A stretch of DNA of 64,000 bases from positions 20,535,676-20,599,675 of the forward strand of contig OX465286.1 in NCBI GenBank assembly GCA_949987705.1, written 5' to 3'. The translations under genes and the position numbers were made by a program. The stretch comes from Thereva unica (lineage: Eukaryota; Arthropoda; Insecta; Diptera; Therevidae). The notes beneath the pieces were generated by a model that saw only the letters and a program-made list of their open reading frames with translations, did not search any database and was not told the DNA's origin. Positions 10,028 through 21,110 of this stretch are shown in pieces. Position 1 is the stretch's first letter, and each line of letters begins with the position of its first letter.

Positions 10028-10480
10028 CTTCACTCGGCTGGACACGTTGGGCGCATGTCATAAGGCAGAACAACAAAGAGGGTTTCACTGGTATCAAGGT
10101 GAAAGGTGCGGTAAGACCTATGGGGTGCGACAGCGAGGGAGGCCCAACCTTCGCTGGAAGGATGGCGTGGACCAGGACGCTCAGAGTTTAGGGATGCCAA
10201 ACTGGATGACATCGGCTCAGAATCGGGACCGGTGGAGAGAACAGTTGCGCGAGGCCAGGACCGGATCCCGGTTGTAGAGCCTTTAAAGAAGAAGAAGAAG
10301 GTGAAAGGAGAAAGTCCCGTAGGCAGGCCGAACAAACTATGGATGGATGCGGTTTTAGTAGATGCGGAGACACTACTCTACATATCGAACTGAAGAATTT
10401 CAGCCAGAAATCGAAAAGCTCGAATTGGGCTATAGCGCCATTGGAAGAGTATTGGACAGGCAAACTCATATAGAGTTGGA
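10028..10480 (+). pseudogene. RTE-type LINE C-terminal remnant (host of an inserted copy)
   Basis: Before 10096 the translation gives the pattern GHVGRMS that ends many RTE-type endonuclease/reverse transcriptases. After 10308 it continues as GRPNKLWMDAVLVDAETLL, the usual C-terminal continuation. Stops are present. A short 5'-truncated LINE copy (10107-10297) splits it, with an 11 bp target duplication. Confidence 0.6.
10107..10297 (+). mobile_element. 5'-truncated RTE-type LINE copy 1
   Basis: About 190 bp containing the last ~55 codons of a LINE ORF (motifs RGRPNLRWKDGVDQDA and RDRWREQLREAR), a stop, and a GAA/AAG microsatellite tail. AAGGTGAAAGG occurs on both sides (10096-10106 and 10298-10308) as target duplication. 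It is almost identical to 58840-59019, which has its own different 11 bp duplication. Both are therefore independent recent insertions of one family. Confidence 0.82.
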
Positions 10481-10689
10481 TGTGCCCAGAATATCGGGGC
10501 TGGCACAGGGTGATAATGAAAAAATAAAAAAAGAGGTGTGATTTTTTGGACTGAGTTAGAAACACACAAAACCTATACTATCAGTCAAGAGCTTCCCATA
10601 GAATTTTATCTACCTTCTGACACACCCATGAACACTTATCTAGCCAATGAATTAGGAGGTCGAAGACTATATTCCGTATTTTATTCATA

Positions 10690-10945
10690 ATCATTGTTAT
10701 AACTATTGTTTTAAACTGAGCTGTACCAAGCTGTAACGACCACATTGTTGACCAATGTTATGCAGGATGCCCCAAAAAGAGGTGCTGCGTATTGACCGAG
10801 GTGGTCATTAAATCGGTACTGATTTGAAGTAAACGGTAGAGAATAAATAAATAAAAAAATCTTGCTCAGTTGTGTAAGGTCTAGATGGCGCACCCCATAT
10901 TTACAAAAATCGAAACATATATTTTGCACTTATACACTTCTATAG
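10690..10945 (+). repeat. Degenerate copy of the CTACAGTA MITE
   Basis: It shares AAACTGAGCTGT and the terminal block TTTTGCACTTA..CACTTCT..TACTGTAG with the MITE at 45807-46050, but the left terminus is lost. Part of it (10845-10925, with CTAGATGGCGCACCCCAT) also resembles 52556-52680. Confidence 0.5.
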
Positions 10946-10999
10946 CTTCGTACTGTAGACATCCCCCTGCTGCTCGAAAGATTCTCACATCTCCCAGGT

Positions 11000-11240
11000 A
11001 CAATAAAATTACCTTATACGTTTATAATTAGAACAAATCCACTATGGAACAATCTTCCACAGTCCGTGTTTTCGAACTCGTAAAAAATCAGTTCAAACGT
11101 AAACGATTTTCAACATACATAAAAAAACAATATGTGCATCGACAACGTTGTTGCTCTAATTGGGAGTGGTTGTTCTCACTTTTTTGTAATTCAATATTAT
11201 TCATACAAATCACGTAACTCCTTTCGGTAGAGTTGGAGGA
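11000..11240 (+). pseudogene. LINE C-terminal scrap
   Basis: In one frame the sequence gives LWNNLPQSVFSNS, the end motif of jockey/CR1-type LINEs such as LINE-B (LWNNLSQSVFPNS). Stops and shifts surround it. It is too short to classify further. Confidence 0.5.
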
Positions 11241-11608
11241 TGATGATGGATTTTTATTTTAAAAAGTTGCAAAATTTCAGTCAAAAAAGGCACTCACGTA
11301 GGATTGAAGAATGTCCGTTACTTGTTATGTTTTCTGCATCTATAATTCATTAGTTATAAAGTGTAAAAATTGCGTAATTTTTTCTATATCCGGTACTTTG
11401 ATATCCAAATTAGAATGGGCTATGTCTGATATATACGTGATAATAATTGTTAAGGCTTAATTAATATTCTAGACATAATAACCTTATTAAATAAATTATA
11501 TTTCTGAGTTTTTTTGTGATGTTATTTTAAAGGTCAGGGACTTAATTTATATTATATACTGGGTGTTACATATTCGAGATTATATATATGTATGTTGGTA
11601 AAGATGGC

Positions 11609-12205
11609 TCTACACGATGCTATAAGCATCCTTCAACGTTGGACGCTTGATGGTAGGACGCATCTTGTGGCCAATCCTCGAACTACGAGTGTCCAATATA
11701 AAGTGTCCAATGTTCGTGTTTGGTCACGTTCGGCCTGATGTCGTTGGAAGCTTAACACTAATTCATATGCTGAGATTTCATAAATGGTGGTATACCACAT
11801 TCAGCATCCTGTAATTTAACCTTACAAATGTAATGTAGTTATGTCCCCGTTTAAAACATGTTATTCATTTTTTTAGTGATTTATTTTTATTTATTTTATA
11901 ATACGGAAGTACACAAGACTCACATCTTCTTGTGCAATCAATAATATAGTTTAAGTGTTTTGGCGAGGCACGACTATAATCTTTAAACACTACGTGGGAA
12001 GAAACCGAAATCTTCTATTCCATAACATAAGTTATAAAGAACATAAGTTCTTCACTGAGAGTTAAGCCAGGTCTACATGATGCTATGAGTACTCTCCAAC
12101 GTTGGACGCTTGATGGTAGGCACGCTACGAGTGTCCAACGTCAAGCTTCCAACGTTGGTGTTTGAACAAGTTCGGGCTGTTGTTGGTATTGAATCAAACG
12201 ATGGA
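11609..12205. repeat. Two copies of a palindromic repeat
   Basis: 11609-11760 and 12067-12200 share CAACGTTGGACGCTTGATGG and a GAGTGTCCAA block in the same order. Within the second copy CCAACGTTGGACGCTTGATG is answered by the inverted CGTCAAGCTTCCAACGTTGG (12130-12153 region), so it can fold into a hairpin. The sequence between the copies is AT-rich and unassigned. It is probably a small non-autonomous transposon, family unknown. Confidence 0.5.
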
Positions 12206-12593
12206 AACCAATATTCGGATAAACGTTTAGCGCCGGTAGAGCCGGCTTTGCAATAGTCATCAAATCGGGGGCCTCTACGAGCAAACAAGGGAGCATGCGG
12301 AAGCAATCATTCGAAAAGTCATCGAGAGAAAAAATAGCTGAACAGCAATAATTGAAACACTATAAATCGCAACATAGGAACTATTCAAGAGGGATTCGAA
12401 TTGCAACATTCATTTATACGCTATAAACAGAAAATAAAACTGCTAAATGATTCTATATAACCATGCAGAAATAATGGCCACAGGAAAAAATTAAGGATGA
12501 CTATTTTGAGAAGAAAATGCTTGATTTTTTGTTCATCTAACTAAAACTTATCCACAGCCAGCCGCTTTGGAGCTTTAATAAATATATCCTGTA

Positions 12594-12960
12594 TTGTCGC
12601 TACCAGATCGAAACGATTTAGAAACCAATTCCAATGTACTTAAGCGATGGGATTTACTGGACAGGAATTCTGGGACAAAAGTCCATGGAATATATTGTGA
12701 GGTACCAATATCAACCCAATGGAACCAGAAACAGGATAATTTAAAAATAGGTAACTTTGTCCTAATCGAGTACGATAGCGTTCCACCTGCTAGATGGGCT
12801 CTTGGAAGAGTATCCAGGGGCTGATGGACTGGTCAGAGTTGTATCCCTACAGACCAAAACGGGAGTGTCAAAGAAACGGGAGTCAAACTACCAGTAGTTA
12901 GTACCAACAACAATGATGAAGAGCCAGGAACATTAACCAACATCATGGGTGAAGACATGA
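12594..12960 (+). pseudogene. BEL/Pao integrase C-terminal fragment
   Basis: Reading on the plus strand gives KRWDLLDRNSG, then LKIGNFVLIEYDSVPPARW and ALGRV, followed after a frameshift by DGLVRVVSLQTKTG and VKLPVV. This is the characteristic C-terminal domain of BEL/Pao integrase (normally GDLVLIKEDxxPPxxWxLGR). The rest of the element is missing upstream. A recent-looking LTR was not found downstream. Confidence 0.75.
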
Positions 12961-13870
12961 AAGACTGTGGAGATGAGTTACTGCAAGACCCTCTCAACTA
13001 CAGGCCATAGTTCTCTCTTGAACTAATACAACCATAGCTGAAGGCGATCCAAAAAATCTGACATTTGGTTAGAATTTATGTGGCGCGGAATAGGTTCGGG
13101 ATTGTTTTCGTTATATTTTTGTGGTAAAAAGTGGAAAAAAGTTGTAATTTATTACTTTAAACTATACATGGATTATCAGTGATTAGTTCTTTAGTGATTT
13201 AATAAAAAAAATTAAAAAAATTAGTGATTTAGTGTGTTTTAAGTGTGTTATTGTTGAGGTGATCAATTTATTTTACTTTCGCGGTGTTTTTTTCGTGTTT
13301 ATTAAGGAAAAATATGCTGATTATTTAATTAAAAGTGATTTTAAAGTCATGAATTTGTTTATTATGCAATTATTATTAAACATATAAGTGCATATTATTA
13401 ATGTTTTATTTATTTTACCAAGTGTCTGCATTTGCCATATTTTATTGAATTGCTTATGGCATTGCTGTCAAATGTATGGTGCGGACAAGGTATATGGAAA
13501 GAAATATGTTTTTCCATATGTGTTTTAATTTATTTCAATGATATTGATATTGATATTGATATTTATTTATGGACAATTTATGTACAAAGACAGAGTCTTA
13601 CAAATAGTACACTATTCTACTATAGGCATGAATACAAAATCAAAAAGTGTTAATAATGAAGCTAAAAATTACTGGAGACTACATTACAATAAAGCACATA
13701 AGAAATGAATAAAAAATTAGAAAGAATAAATAAAGTAAATAAAAAAATTAGAAAAAGAAAAGAAAACGGAAAAACAGAAAGAAGAAGAATAAAGTAAGAA
13801 ACTAATTAAAATGATAAAAATTATATAAAAAAGCAAAACAAAGGCATGTGATGTGTGGATAAGTGGGCAG
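12961..13870. other. AT-rich stretch, possible LTR or LINE-A tail
   Basis: No coding sequence. It holds a GATATT microsatellite at about 13541-13565 and long A-rich runs (13680-13850). Part must be the 3' UTR of the minus-strand LINE-A, whose stop is at 13874, but I cannot place its end. Confidence 0.4.
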
Positions 13871-13873
13871 ATG

Positions 13874-16471
13874 CTAGACTTCGGAGAAGTGAGTAGTAAT
13901 AAATTTTCTGAATCTGTTAGCGGAAGCAGCTGATTGGATTATTTGGGGCAAGGAATTCCATATTCTCCCAATATGAACGAAGTAAGAACTTTCGAGAACT
14001 TTGAAGTTGAATTTCGGAAGTGCTATCATTTTATGTCTTGTACTTCGGAGTAGCTTAATGAATTCTCTGAGGTAGGCAGGTTTGCCGCTATTAAGAACTT
14101 TATAAAAAAAGAGTAGGTTATTCTTAACTAGATGATTTGTTAAAGAGCAATTCAAGATACTGAAACGATATTGAGCGATGTGATCAAATCGTCTTAGCTT
14201 ATAAGCAAATCGAATGCAATCATTGTACGCGATCTCAAGCTTTTTGCCACACAGGCAATCCAATTTAGGAAAAATGATTGAACCGTGAGTAAAATGGGGC
14301 AACAGCAAAATTTTAATTAGATTACATCGCAAGCTAGTCGGCAAGATATCAGCGAATAACCAGAGTCTACGGATACTGGCGTAGATAGTTCTCAGTTTGG
14401 CGTTAACATGGTCACAGGAGGTCATTGTTGAATTCAAAATTACCCCTAAGTTTCGCGCGCGCTGAACATACGGTATAGGACTATTTCCTAAGAAAACCCC
14501 AGGAAAATAAGATAAATCCAGCGGGTTTCTGTATATTACTAAGGCCTGAGATTTTTTAGGGTTAAGTTTCAATTTGTTTTCAAGAGCCCAGTTCAGAACA
14601 CGCATTAAGTCATCGTTAAGTCTCCATATACAATCTTCGATAAGTCCTAATGGTCGATTTAAGTAAATCTGTACGTCATCTGCGTATAAGTGAATCAGAC
14701 AGTGCTTAACTACAGTGGGGAGGTCATTTATAAATAGGCTGAATAGTAAGGGGCCAAGGATGGATCCTTGGGGAACGCCAGATTTTAAGGAAGCGGGCTT
14801 TGAGCAGCAGTCCCCGATTTTAACTCTCTGGGAACGTGATTTTAAGAACGCAAACATTAATTTTAGCGCTGGTTTGCTGAAATTAAAGTAGTACGCTAAT
14901 TTTCTCAACAGCAAGTCATGATCGACGCTATCAAAGGCCTTGGAAAAATCCAGGAGCGCAAGAGCTACAAAATTGTCCTTATCCATCGCAAGGCGAAAGT
15001 CAGAAGTAATCTTTAACAGCGCAGTGTCACAGCTGTGTGCAGGACGGAAACCCGATTGGTACGGACTTAAAAGATTGTTTTGGGTTAGATGGAGTCTAAT
15101 TTGGGAGTCCATTATTTTCTCGAGCGCTTTGGACAGAAAGCAAAGAAGACTTATTGGCCTGAAGTCCCCGACAGATTTTGGAGTGGCGATCTTGGCAATA
15201 GGGATGACTAGCGCTTCTTTCCACGCCGTGGGAAAGACACTGAAAGTGAGACAGTGGTTGAAGATAGCAGTTATAGGGTAAGCGACATAAGGGAGGATTA
15301 GTTTTATGAATTGTGGAGCAACTTCATCAGGACCAACAGCATTCGAGCGAATGGATAGTATCACCCTAGCAAGATCTATAACATCAATACAGCTGAAACT
15401 GAAGTCACTATCGAGATCACACTTAGCAGAGAATATTGCATCTAAATTTGGTGAGTCTGTTTCATCAACGTTTGAAATAGATGCAAAGTAACCATTCATG
15501 TCGTCAACATCATAGCTGCAGGAGATACTGGCATCTTTATGCACACCTAGGTTGCTCAGAGTATTCCACAGCTTTTTTGGAGCTACCTTTGGGTTGAGTT
15601 TATTTTCATAATAACGCCGTTTCGCATCTTTGATTTTCTTATTCACTAAGTTCCTAGCTTTTTTAAAGCGAGCAAGACTTACTTCTGATTTGGTTCGTTT
15701 GTACATGGCATGCAAGAAATCGCGTTCAGCTAGCGCAGGATATTTTATATTAATACGCTTTATTTTCAGAGGAGCATATTTGTCCAGGAGCAATTTCACA
15801 TTACTGCTGAAGTTTAGAACCATTCTGTCTAAGGTACTCAGATAGCTTTCAGAGGGCACGTTCTCGTGTATATTCCAGCTGCTCGGGGCAAACCAGTCCG
15901 TTTGACCACATTCAATGAATAAGGAATTTATGTCGACGTTTTTGAAATCGCGGTGAACAGACTCTTTGTATGGGCGGGTATACTGTGGCAGTTTTATGTC
16001 ATATTTTAGCACCAGAATATCATGATCTAGGTTTGCGGGGGGTGTGAACTGTGAAATAGATTTAACTTTGTTTGGGTGTGTAGATAGCAGAAGATCTAAC
16101 TGCGATGAAGAAAATTTGCTGTAATAAGTTGGTATTCGATTTAGCACTGATATGTCAAGGGTTTGCAGGAGAAACAGCAAGCTATCTGAAAGTTCATTTC
16201 TATTTAGAATATTAACATTAAAATCACCGGCTATAATTATATTATCGTAACGATGAGTTAAATCGGCAAGGCGGCTTTCAAACTCAGAGAAAGCCTCTAA
16301 GCAGAACTGCTGTGGGGCACAGTAAACCGAAGATAGTATGCATTTTTCTAACCCTGTGTCAAGTTCCACAATGATATACTCAAGCACACCAGAGCAGGAG
16401 CAATGAAGCAGTGTAGACTTGAAACACTCCCTGACATAAATGGCCACACCACCACCCCTTTTTTCTAGTCT
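13874..16471 (-). pseudogene. LINE-A ORF2, endonuclease C-part and reverse transcriptase
   Basis: One open frame of about 866 codons. It enters the endonuclease at LEKRGGGVAIYVRE, carries IIAGDFNVNILNR and LDHDIL of the apurinic-type endonuclease, then a linker and the reverse transcriptase with DFRPISLL, YQSGFRPAHSC, LLDFSKAFDSVDH (motif A), GVPQGSILGPLLF (motif B) and YADDVQIYL (motif C). It ends with the usual C-terminal arm. No stop or frameshift occurs in this part. It is disabled only because LINE-B separates it from its first 84 codons, so LINE-A was probably competent when LINE-B arrived. Confidence 0.9.
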
Positions 16472-19400
16472 GCACGGCACAAGTAAGTACCCTTGCTTCC
16501 TACCCCCTCTCGCATCTCGGTCCTGCAGGTGCCGCGGCTAAAATCTGTCGGTCGATGAAATTTGCCCCGTCTCAAAAGGCATAACACTTTGACGAGGACA
16601 AATTTTATTGACTCTGATGGTTGCGGCAAATGTAATGCCGGGAAATATTCCCGAGAACGTGGCGATTGAGCCCGCGCAACCGAAGTCCCGTTACGAGTCA
16701 AGTTTTGGTATTGACTTTTGTAACATTCGTGGACTTCAAGCGAATTTCTCTTTTGTTGAGTGCCACTTATCTAATTACAAACCCCCAATCTTCGCACTTA
16801 GTGAAACCCAAATATCACCCGATAATGATTTAGGTTATTACCAGGTGTCGGGGTACACTTTAGTGCACAATCTCTCCCCCCATAGGGGTATTGCCATTTA
16901 TGTTAGGGACGACATGGCTTATTATAAAATACATTCAAGCACAACTTCAGATTTTAATTATCTTTGGATTAAAATCATTTTCCAAAGCCACGTCATATTC
17001 TTCTGCTTCCTATACAGAAGCCCTAACATAAGTAACGAAGCCTCCACTTTATCTTTTGATACTATTTCCGAACAAATCTCGGGATTTTTGTCGTCCAATC
17101 CTGAGTGTGAAATCATCGTTGCGGGTGATTTCAATGTTCACAACGTTAAATGGCTGACTTACTCAAATGGCACCAGTATTTCTGGCAAGGACGTCGAGCT
17201 CTTTGCAGACATCAATAACTTGCATCAAATTGTGGATCATCCCACAAGAGTCCCTGATGTTGCTGATCAAGGAAGATATCTCCTTGATCTTTTTCTAACT
17301 TCTCATCCAGCGCGTTACTCCGTCGAAGTTGATTCACCTCTCGGCAATTCAGACCACTGCCTAATCAGTGCTAACTTCCCATTCGAATTTCCCACCCCTC
17401 CCAAACCAGTTCGAAGAACTGTATGGCATTATGGGAAGGCCAATTGGCTGGGGCTTATTAATTTCTTCCAGTCTACAGACTGGAACCTGTGTTTCCGGAA
17501 TAGAAACGCCAACTCTGCCGCTATCCGTATCACCCGGATCATACAGGCAGGAATGCATTTGTTCATTCCCCATTCTACCAAATCTGTGAAGCCTAGGCCC
17601 AACAGATGGTTTAATCGGGAGTGTATGAATGCAATCAAAACTAAAGAAGCCGCCTTCCGAGCGTACAAGAGCTTCCCGAGTGAATCGCTCCGTTTAGAGT
17701 ACATACAACAAAGAAATTCTTGTAAAACCGCCATCAAGAAAGTCAAAACCTTATTTGACAACAAATTGAGAAGTAAACTCCTAAATGCAACCTCCGGTAG
17801 CAAAAACTTCTGGTCCTTGGTAAGTTCCATCAAGAAGAATTTCACTACAACTTCAACCCCTTCCTTTATTCACAATGAGAAGGTAATAGCAGACAGCAAA
17901 TCCAAGGCCAATTTATTAGCATCTATGTTCGCTTCGAATTCTTCTTTACCCGAAACTGATGTGCTACCCCCTGTTTCCGAGCGTAACGCCCATTCAATGG
18001 ACAGGGTTTTTTTCAGGACTCGCGAGGTGTACAGGTGCCTCAAAGAGCTCGATGCCAACAAATCCACTGGACCCGATAATATACCCCCTATCGTCTTAAA
18101 ACAATGCGCCTCACCTTTGGCTAAACCTCTGCGCAAATTATTTTCCCTGTCATATTTCTCCGGAGTTTATCCCGACTCTTGGAAACTTGCCCATGTTCAG
18201 CCCATACCGAAAAAAGGTGATTCCAGCGATCCCTCCAATTACCGCCCAATAGCAATTACTTCTATTCTCTCCAAAACCATGGAGACGATAATCAACAAAA
18301 AGCTTATGGGGTATCTAGAATCCAACCTACTCATAAACGACAGACAGTATGGCTTCCGACAAAAAAGATCCACTGGCGATCTTTTAGTCTGTCTTACAGA
18401 ACACCTCAGCCGTAGTCTGCATGAATCCGGTGAGTCTAGTCTGGTTGCTCTAGATATCTCCAAGGCTTTCGATAGAGTTTGGCACACAGCCCTGTTAGCT
18501 AAACTCAAAGCTATTGGAGTTGACTCACTTCTACAGAAGTGGATTGAGAGTTTCCTTTTTGGCCGTTCAATCAAAGTAGTATTGGATGGCGTCAAATCCG
18601 CATCCCACCCGATCTCTGCGGGGGTCCCCCAGGGGTCAATTTTATCACCGGCCCTATTTCTCATATTTATAAATGACCTTCTTTCAATCCCCTCCAACCC
18701 ACTCCTCAGCTTCGCTGACGACGGTACTCTACGTTACTCGTACAGCGTCGATACAAGACAGACTCATGCCAGATCCTGTCTTGATGATCGCGAACTAATG
18801 TCCAAGTCGATTATAAATGACATTAAGTTGATTCTAGAGTGGGGAAAGAAGAATCGTGTTGAATTCAACTCCGACAAAACTAAGTACTGTCTTATCTCCA
18901 AAAAGAAGTTCAACACCTCACCACCCTTGAAAGTGGATGACGTGGTACTAAAGGCCGACCCATCCCTACACATCTTAGGCGTGACTTTAGCCAAAGACTT
19001 GCGATGGAATGATCACATATTCCAAATCGCCAAACAAGGATCTCAGTGCTTGGGATTTCTTAAGAGGTGCAAGTTCCTCCTCCAGCCATCGGCCCGTGCT
19101 GTTATTTACAAATCCTACATTCGGCCTCTTCTCGAATATAACTCCCTCGTTTGGGGCGGCGCCCCAATAACCACCTTGGCATGGTTAGATAAGGTCCAAA
19201 AAAGGGCGCTCAAGTTAATTGATGACGACACCGCCTGCTCCACCATCGACCCCCTGAGCCACCGTAGGAATGTAGCAGCACTGACAAAATTTTATCGCTA
19301 CTACCACAGTGACTGTTCCTCCGAGTTAAACGCTCTCCTGCCTCCACGGCAATCTTATACCCGCAACACCAGATTAGCCCACTCGTCTCATTCCCTTCAC

Positions 19401-19725
19401 CTGCAACTACCCTTTTCACGCACTCAACAGGATATGAATTCGTTTGTTAATAGAACAACTCGGCTGTGGAATAACCTCTCGCAGTCAGTATTTCCGAACT
19501 CCTACAACATCCAAGAGTTCAAACGCAGGGTTCATCACCACCTTCTTCAATACCCCCCCGTACCTTTTAATCCTTAACCTATGCCCCCCCCCTCATCCCT
19601 CCCCCGTACTAAGCTTACTGCTAGACATTGCACCATGACGTGACAAATGACATGACGGACTAGTAGTACAAAGGGTGACTCCTGAGCTTAGCACTGCCAC
19701 ATAAAAAAAAAAAAAAAAAAAAAAA
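16472..19725 (+). mobile_element. LINE-B, apparently complete copy
   Basis: A 3254 bp insertion with a short 5' leader (136 bp before the ATG), one long ORF, a C-rich 3' UTR and a poly-A tail of more than 20. Both junctions are exact and carry AGTCT as target duplication. The leader block TCGGTCGATGAAATTTG is shared with the 5' end of the minus copy near 61840, suggesting the element is essentially full length. Other pieces of this family in the window are at 45540, 48940, 52862, 52990, 54170, 55600 and 60340-61895. Confidence 0.9.
16608..19577 (+). CDS. LINE-B ORF: endonuclease-reverse transcriptase, intact
   Basis: 989 codons without interruption. The endonuclease domain occupies roughly residues 33-250: FCNIRGLQ (39), LSETQI (about 65), YRSPN, VAGDFNVHNVKW (about 172) and GNSDHC (about 246). 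The reverse transcriptase spans about 530-800: SNYRPIAITS, YGFRQKRST, VALDISKAFDRVWH, AGVPQGSILSPALF and SFADDGT, so motif C is FADD rather than YADD. LHILGVTL and the tail with LWNNLSQSVFPNS follow. The first ATG is used; codons before FGIDFC are poorly conserved in the minus copy. No separate ORF1 is present. All catalytic positions seem intact, so the copy could be active. The clade within the jockey/CR1 superfamily is uncertain. Confidence 0.92.
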   Translation: MTLMVAANVMPGNIPENVAIEPAQPKSRYESSFGIDFCNIRGLQANFSFVECHLSNYKPPIFALSETQISPDNDLGYYQVSGYTLVHNLSPHRGIAIYVRDDMAYYKIHSSTTSDFNYLWIKIIFQSHVIFFCFLYRSPNISNEASTLSFDTISEQISGFLSSNPECEIIVAGDFNVHNVKWLTYSNGTSISGKDVELFADINNLHQIVDHPTRVPDVADQGRYLLDLFLTSHPARYSVEVDSPLGNSDHCLISANFPFEFPTPPKPVRRTVWHYGKANWLGLINFFQSTDWNLCFRNRNANSAAIRITRIIQAGMHLFIPHSTKSVKPRPNRWFNRECMNAIKTKEAAFRAYKSFPSESLRLEYIQQRNSCKTAIKKVKTLFDNKLRSKLLNATSGSKNFWSLVSSIKKNFTTTSTPSFIHNEKVIADSKSKANLLASMFASNSSLPETDVLPPVSERNAHSMDRVFFRTREVYRCLKELDANKSTGPDNIPPIVLKQCASPLAKPLRKLFSLSYFSGVYPDSWKLAHVQPIPKKGDSSDPSNYRPIAITSILSKTMETIINKKLMGYLESNLLINDRQYGFRQKRSTGDLLVCLTEHLSRSLHESGESSLVALDISKAFDRVWHTALLAKLKAIGVDSLLQKWIESFLFGRSIKVVLDGVKSASHPISAGVPQGSILSPALFLIFINDLLSIPSNPLLSFADDGTLRYSYSVDTRQTHARSCLDDRELMSKSIINDIKLILEWGKKNRVEFNSDKTKYCLISKKKFNTSPPLKVDDVVLKADPSLHILGVTLAKDLRWNDHIFQIAKQGSQCLGFLKRCKFLLQPSARAVIYKSYIRPLLEYNSLVWGGAPITTLAWLDKVQKRALKLIDDDTACSTIDPLSHRRNVAALTKFYRYYHSDCSSELNALLPPRQSYTRNTRLAHSSHSLHLQLPFSRTQQDMNSFVNRTTRLWNNLSQSVFPNSYNIQEFKRRVHHHLLQYPPVPFNP

Positions 19726-19979
19726 AGTCTATCATTCCGAAAGATTTTGAAGCCATTTATTGAAACTAATGTGGAAGGAATGTGCTGCTTCAGCCAAGAT
19801 TCGCTCACAATGACTACATGAGTCTCAGTGCCTGCTAGCATTAGGTTGAACTCAACAGATTTATTCACTAAGCTACACGCATTGAAGTAGCACACATTCA
19901 ATCCTGGAGATTGCGAGTTAAATATATTAATTAAAGTTCTTACCTTGTTCATACATATCTGACTGTTAGTATCAGCCAT
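19726..19979 (-). pseudogene. LINE-A ORF2, N-terminal endonuclease piece
   Basis: This encodes the first ~84 residues of LINE-A ORF2, with NVCYFNACSLVNK (catalytic Asn region) and VIVSESWL (catalytic Glu), ending FKIFRNDR exactly at the LINE-B junction. The frame then runs into the poly-T of LINE-B. Its continuation is at 16471, where RGGGVAIYV follows. Confidence 0.88.
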
Positions 19980-20273
19980 TGGAGAAAGGAAGCGAGGACG
20001 TAATCCAATCAATACCGCAGATAATATACCGCGCAGACATCACTAAATAAATACAGAAAAAACTGATCCACACACCACCATAGCCAAGCAAAAATATAAA
20101 CAGATTATGTATACTATAGCTAAATAACACTAAGTAAGCTATGCTAAGAAAGAAAAATCTAAATAAAGAGAGCATTATAGAAATAGTCTTCATCATGACG
20201 AGCCATGTAACAAAGTACTTCGCATCCGTGCTGAGCCAGGATTAATTGGGAAGAACTGCCGCAGTATGTAGAA

Positions 20274-21110
20274 TCATAAGTTACGCTTACAGTTAATGGT
20301 GCCATCAGTCCTATCTTTAACGAAAATCAGTCCGTTCCTTGTAAAAACAGAATAGTTTTCATTATTTTTATAGAGCCTTAAAGTTTCCCTCAGTATATGC
20401 GCATTTCTTTGAGTTAAACTTTCGTTTACAAAAACAGCGCTTTCTGAACAGAATTTGTCATCTAACTCATTCAGTTTTATTGACGTTTTGATTCTGCATT
20501 TGCTAATAAAGGCCTTTTGTTCATTACAGGAAGGAAAGCGAACTATTATTGGTCCTCCAGATGTGTTCGTAGAAACACCTTTAGCACTTTTATTTTTTGA
20601 CAGTTTAATACGGAAGGCCTCTGTATATGGTGACATACTGTGTTGTACTACATTTGCAATTGCGTTGACAATTACAGCAGGGTTTTCATCAGGCAGTGAG
20701 GGGATGCCACGTATGACAACCTCATTCAGGCGAGATTTGCGAATGAGCTCCTCGTTTACCATAGACAGTCGTTCACACCTCTCTTATACCTTAGTATATT
20801 TTGATTGCAGCTCATCCAAGCGGGAGCTCAGGTCATTAATCAGGCTCACCAGCTTCTTTTCGATCTCACTGAAGAACGCCGTCAGACGAGACTCACATTC
20901 AAGCATCACGCTTCCAACGATAGCGGTGAAGTCAGCTGGCATGCTGTCAGCAGTCTTACACTCCGATGACCGAGGAACGCTGGCATTAAAATGACCACTG
21001 CGGCGAGATGAAGATGATGATGTCGATGCACCGGGCCGACTTCGTGTGATACGGGATGTCGACTCATCACTAACACAATTGCCATTTTTACGGTTGGAAT
21101 TGTTCACCAT
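20274..21110 (-). pseudogene. LINE-A ORF1 with one premature stop
   Basis: A 279-codon frame starting ATG at 21110. A TAA at 20784-20786 interrupts it in frame, and the same frame continues to 20274. The N-terminus is serine-rich and basic (residues 1-50). It is followed by a predicted coiled coil (around ESRLTAFFSEIEKKL and LSSRLDELQ) and then an RNA-binding part with NEVVIRGIPSLP, IIVRFPSCNEQKAFISK and a C-terminal AHILRETLRLYKNN. This is the plan of L1/FP25-like ORF1 proteins that coat LINE RNA. A single C-to-T change from a glutamine codon would explain the stop. Confidence 0.78.

Noticed and set aside
16465..16701. Minus-strand frame over the LINE-A/LINE-B junction
   Set aside because: Chance frame over the LINE-B leader, antisense to its ORF.
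19210..19419. Minus-strand frames within LINE-B (also 17361-18994)
   Set aside because: Shadows of the 989-codon LINE-B ORF.
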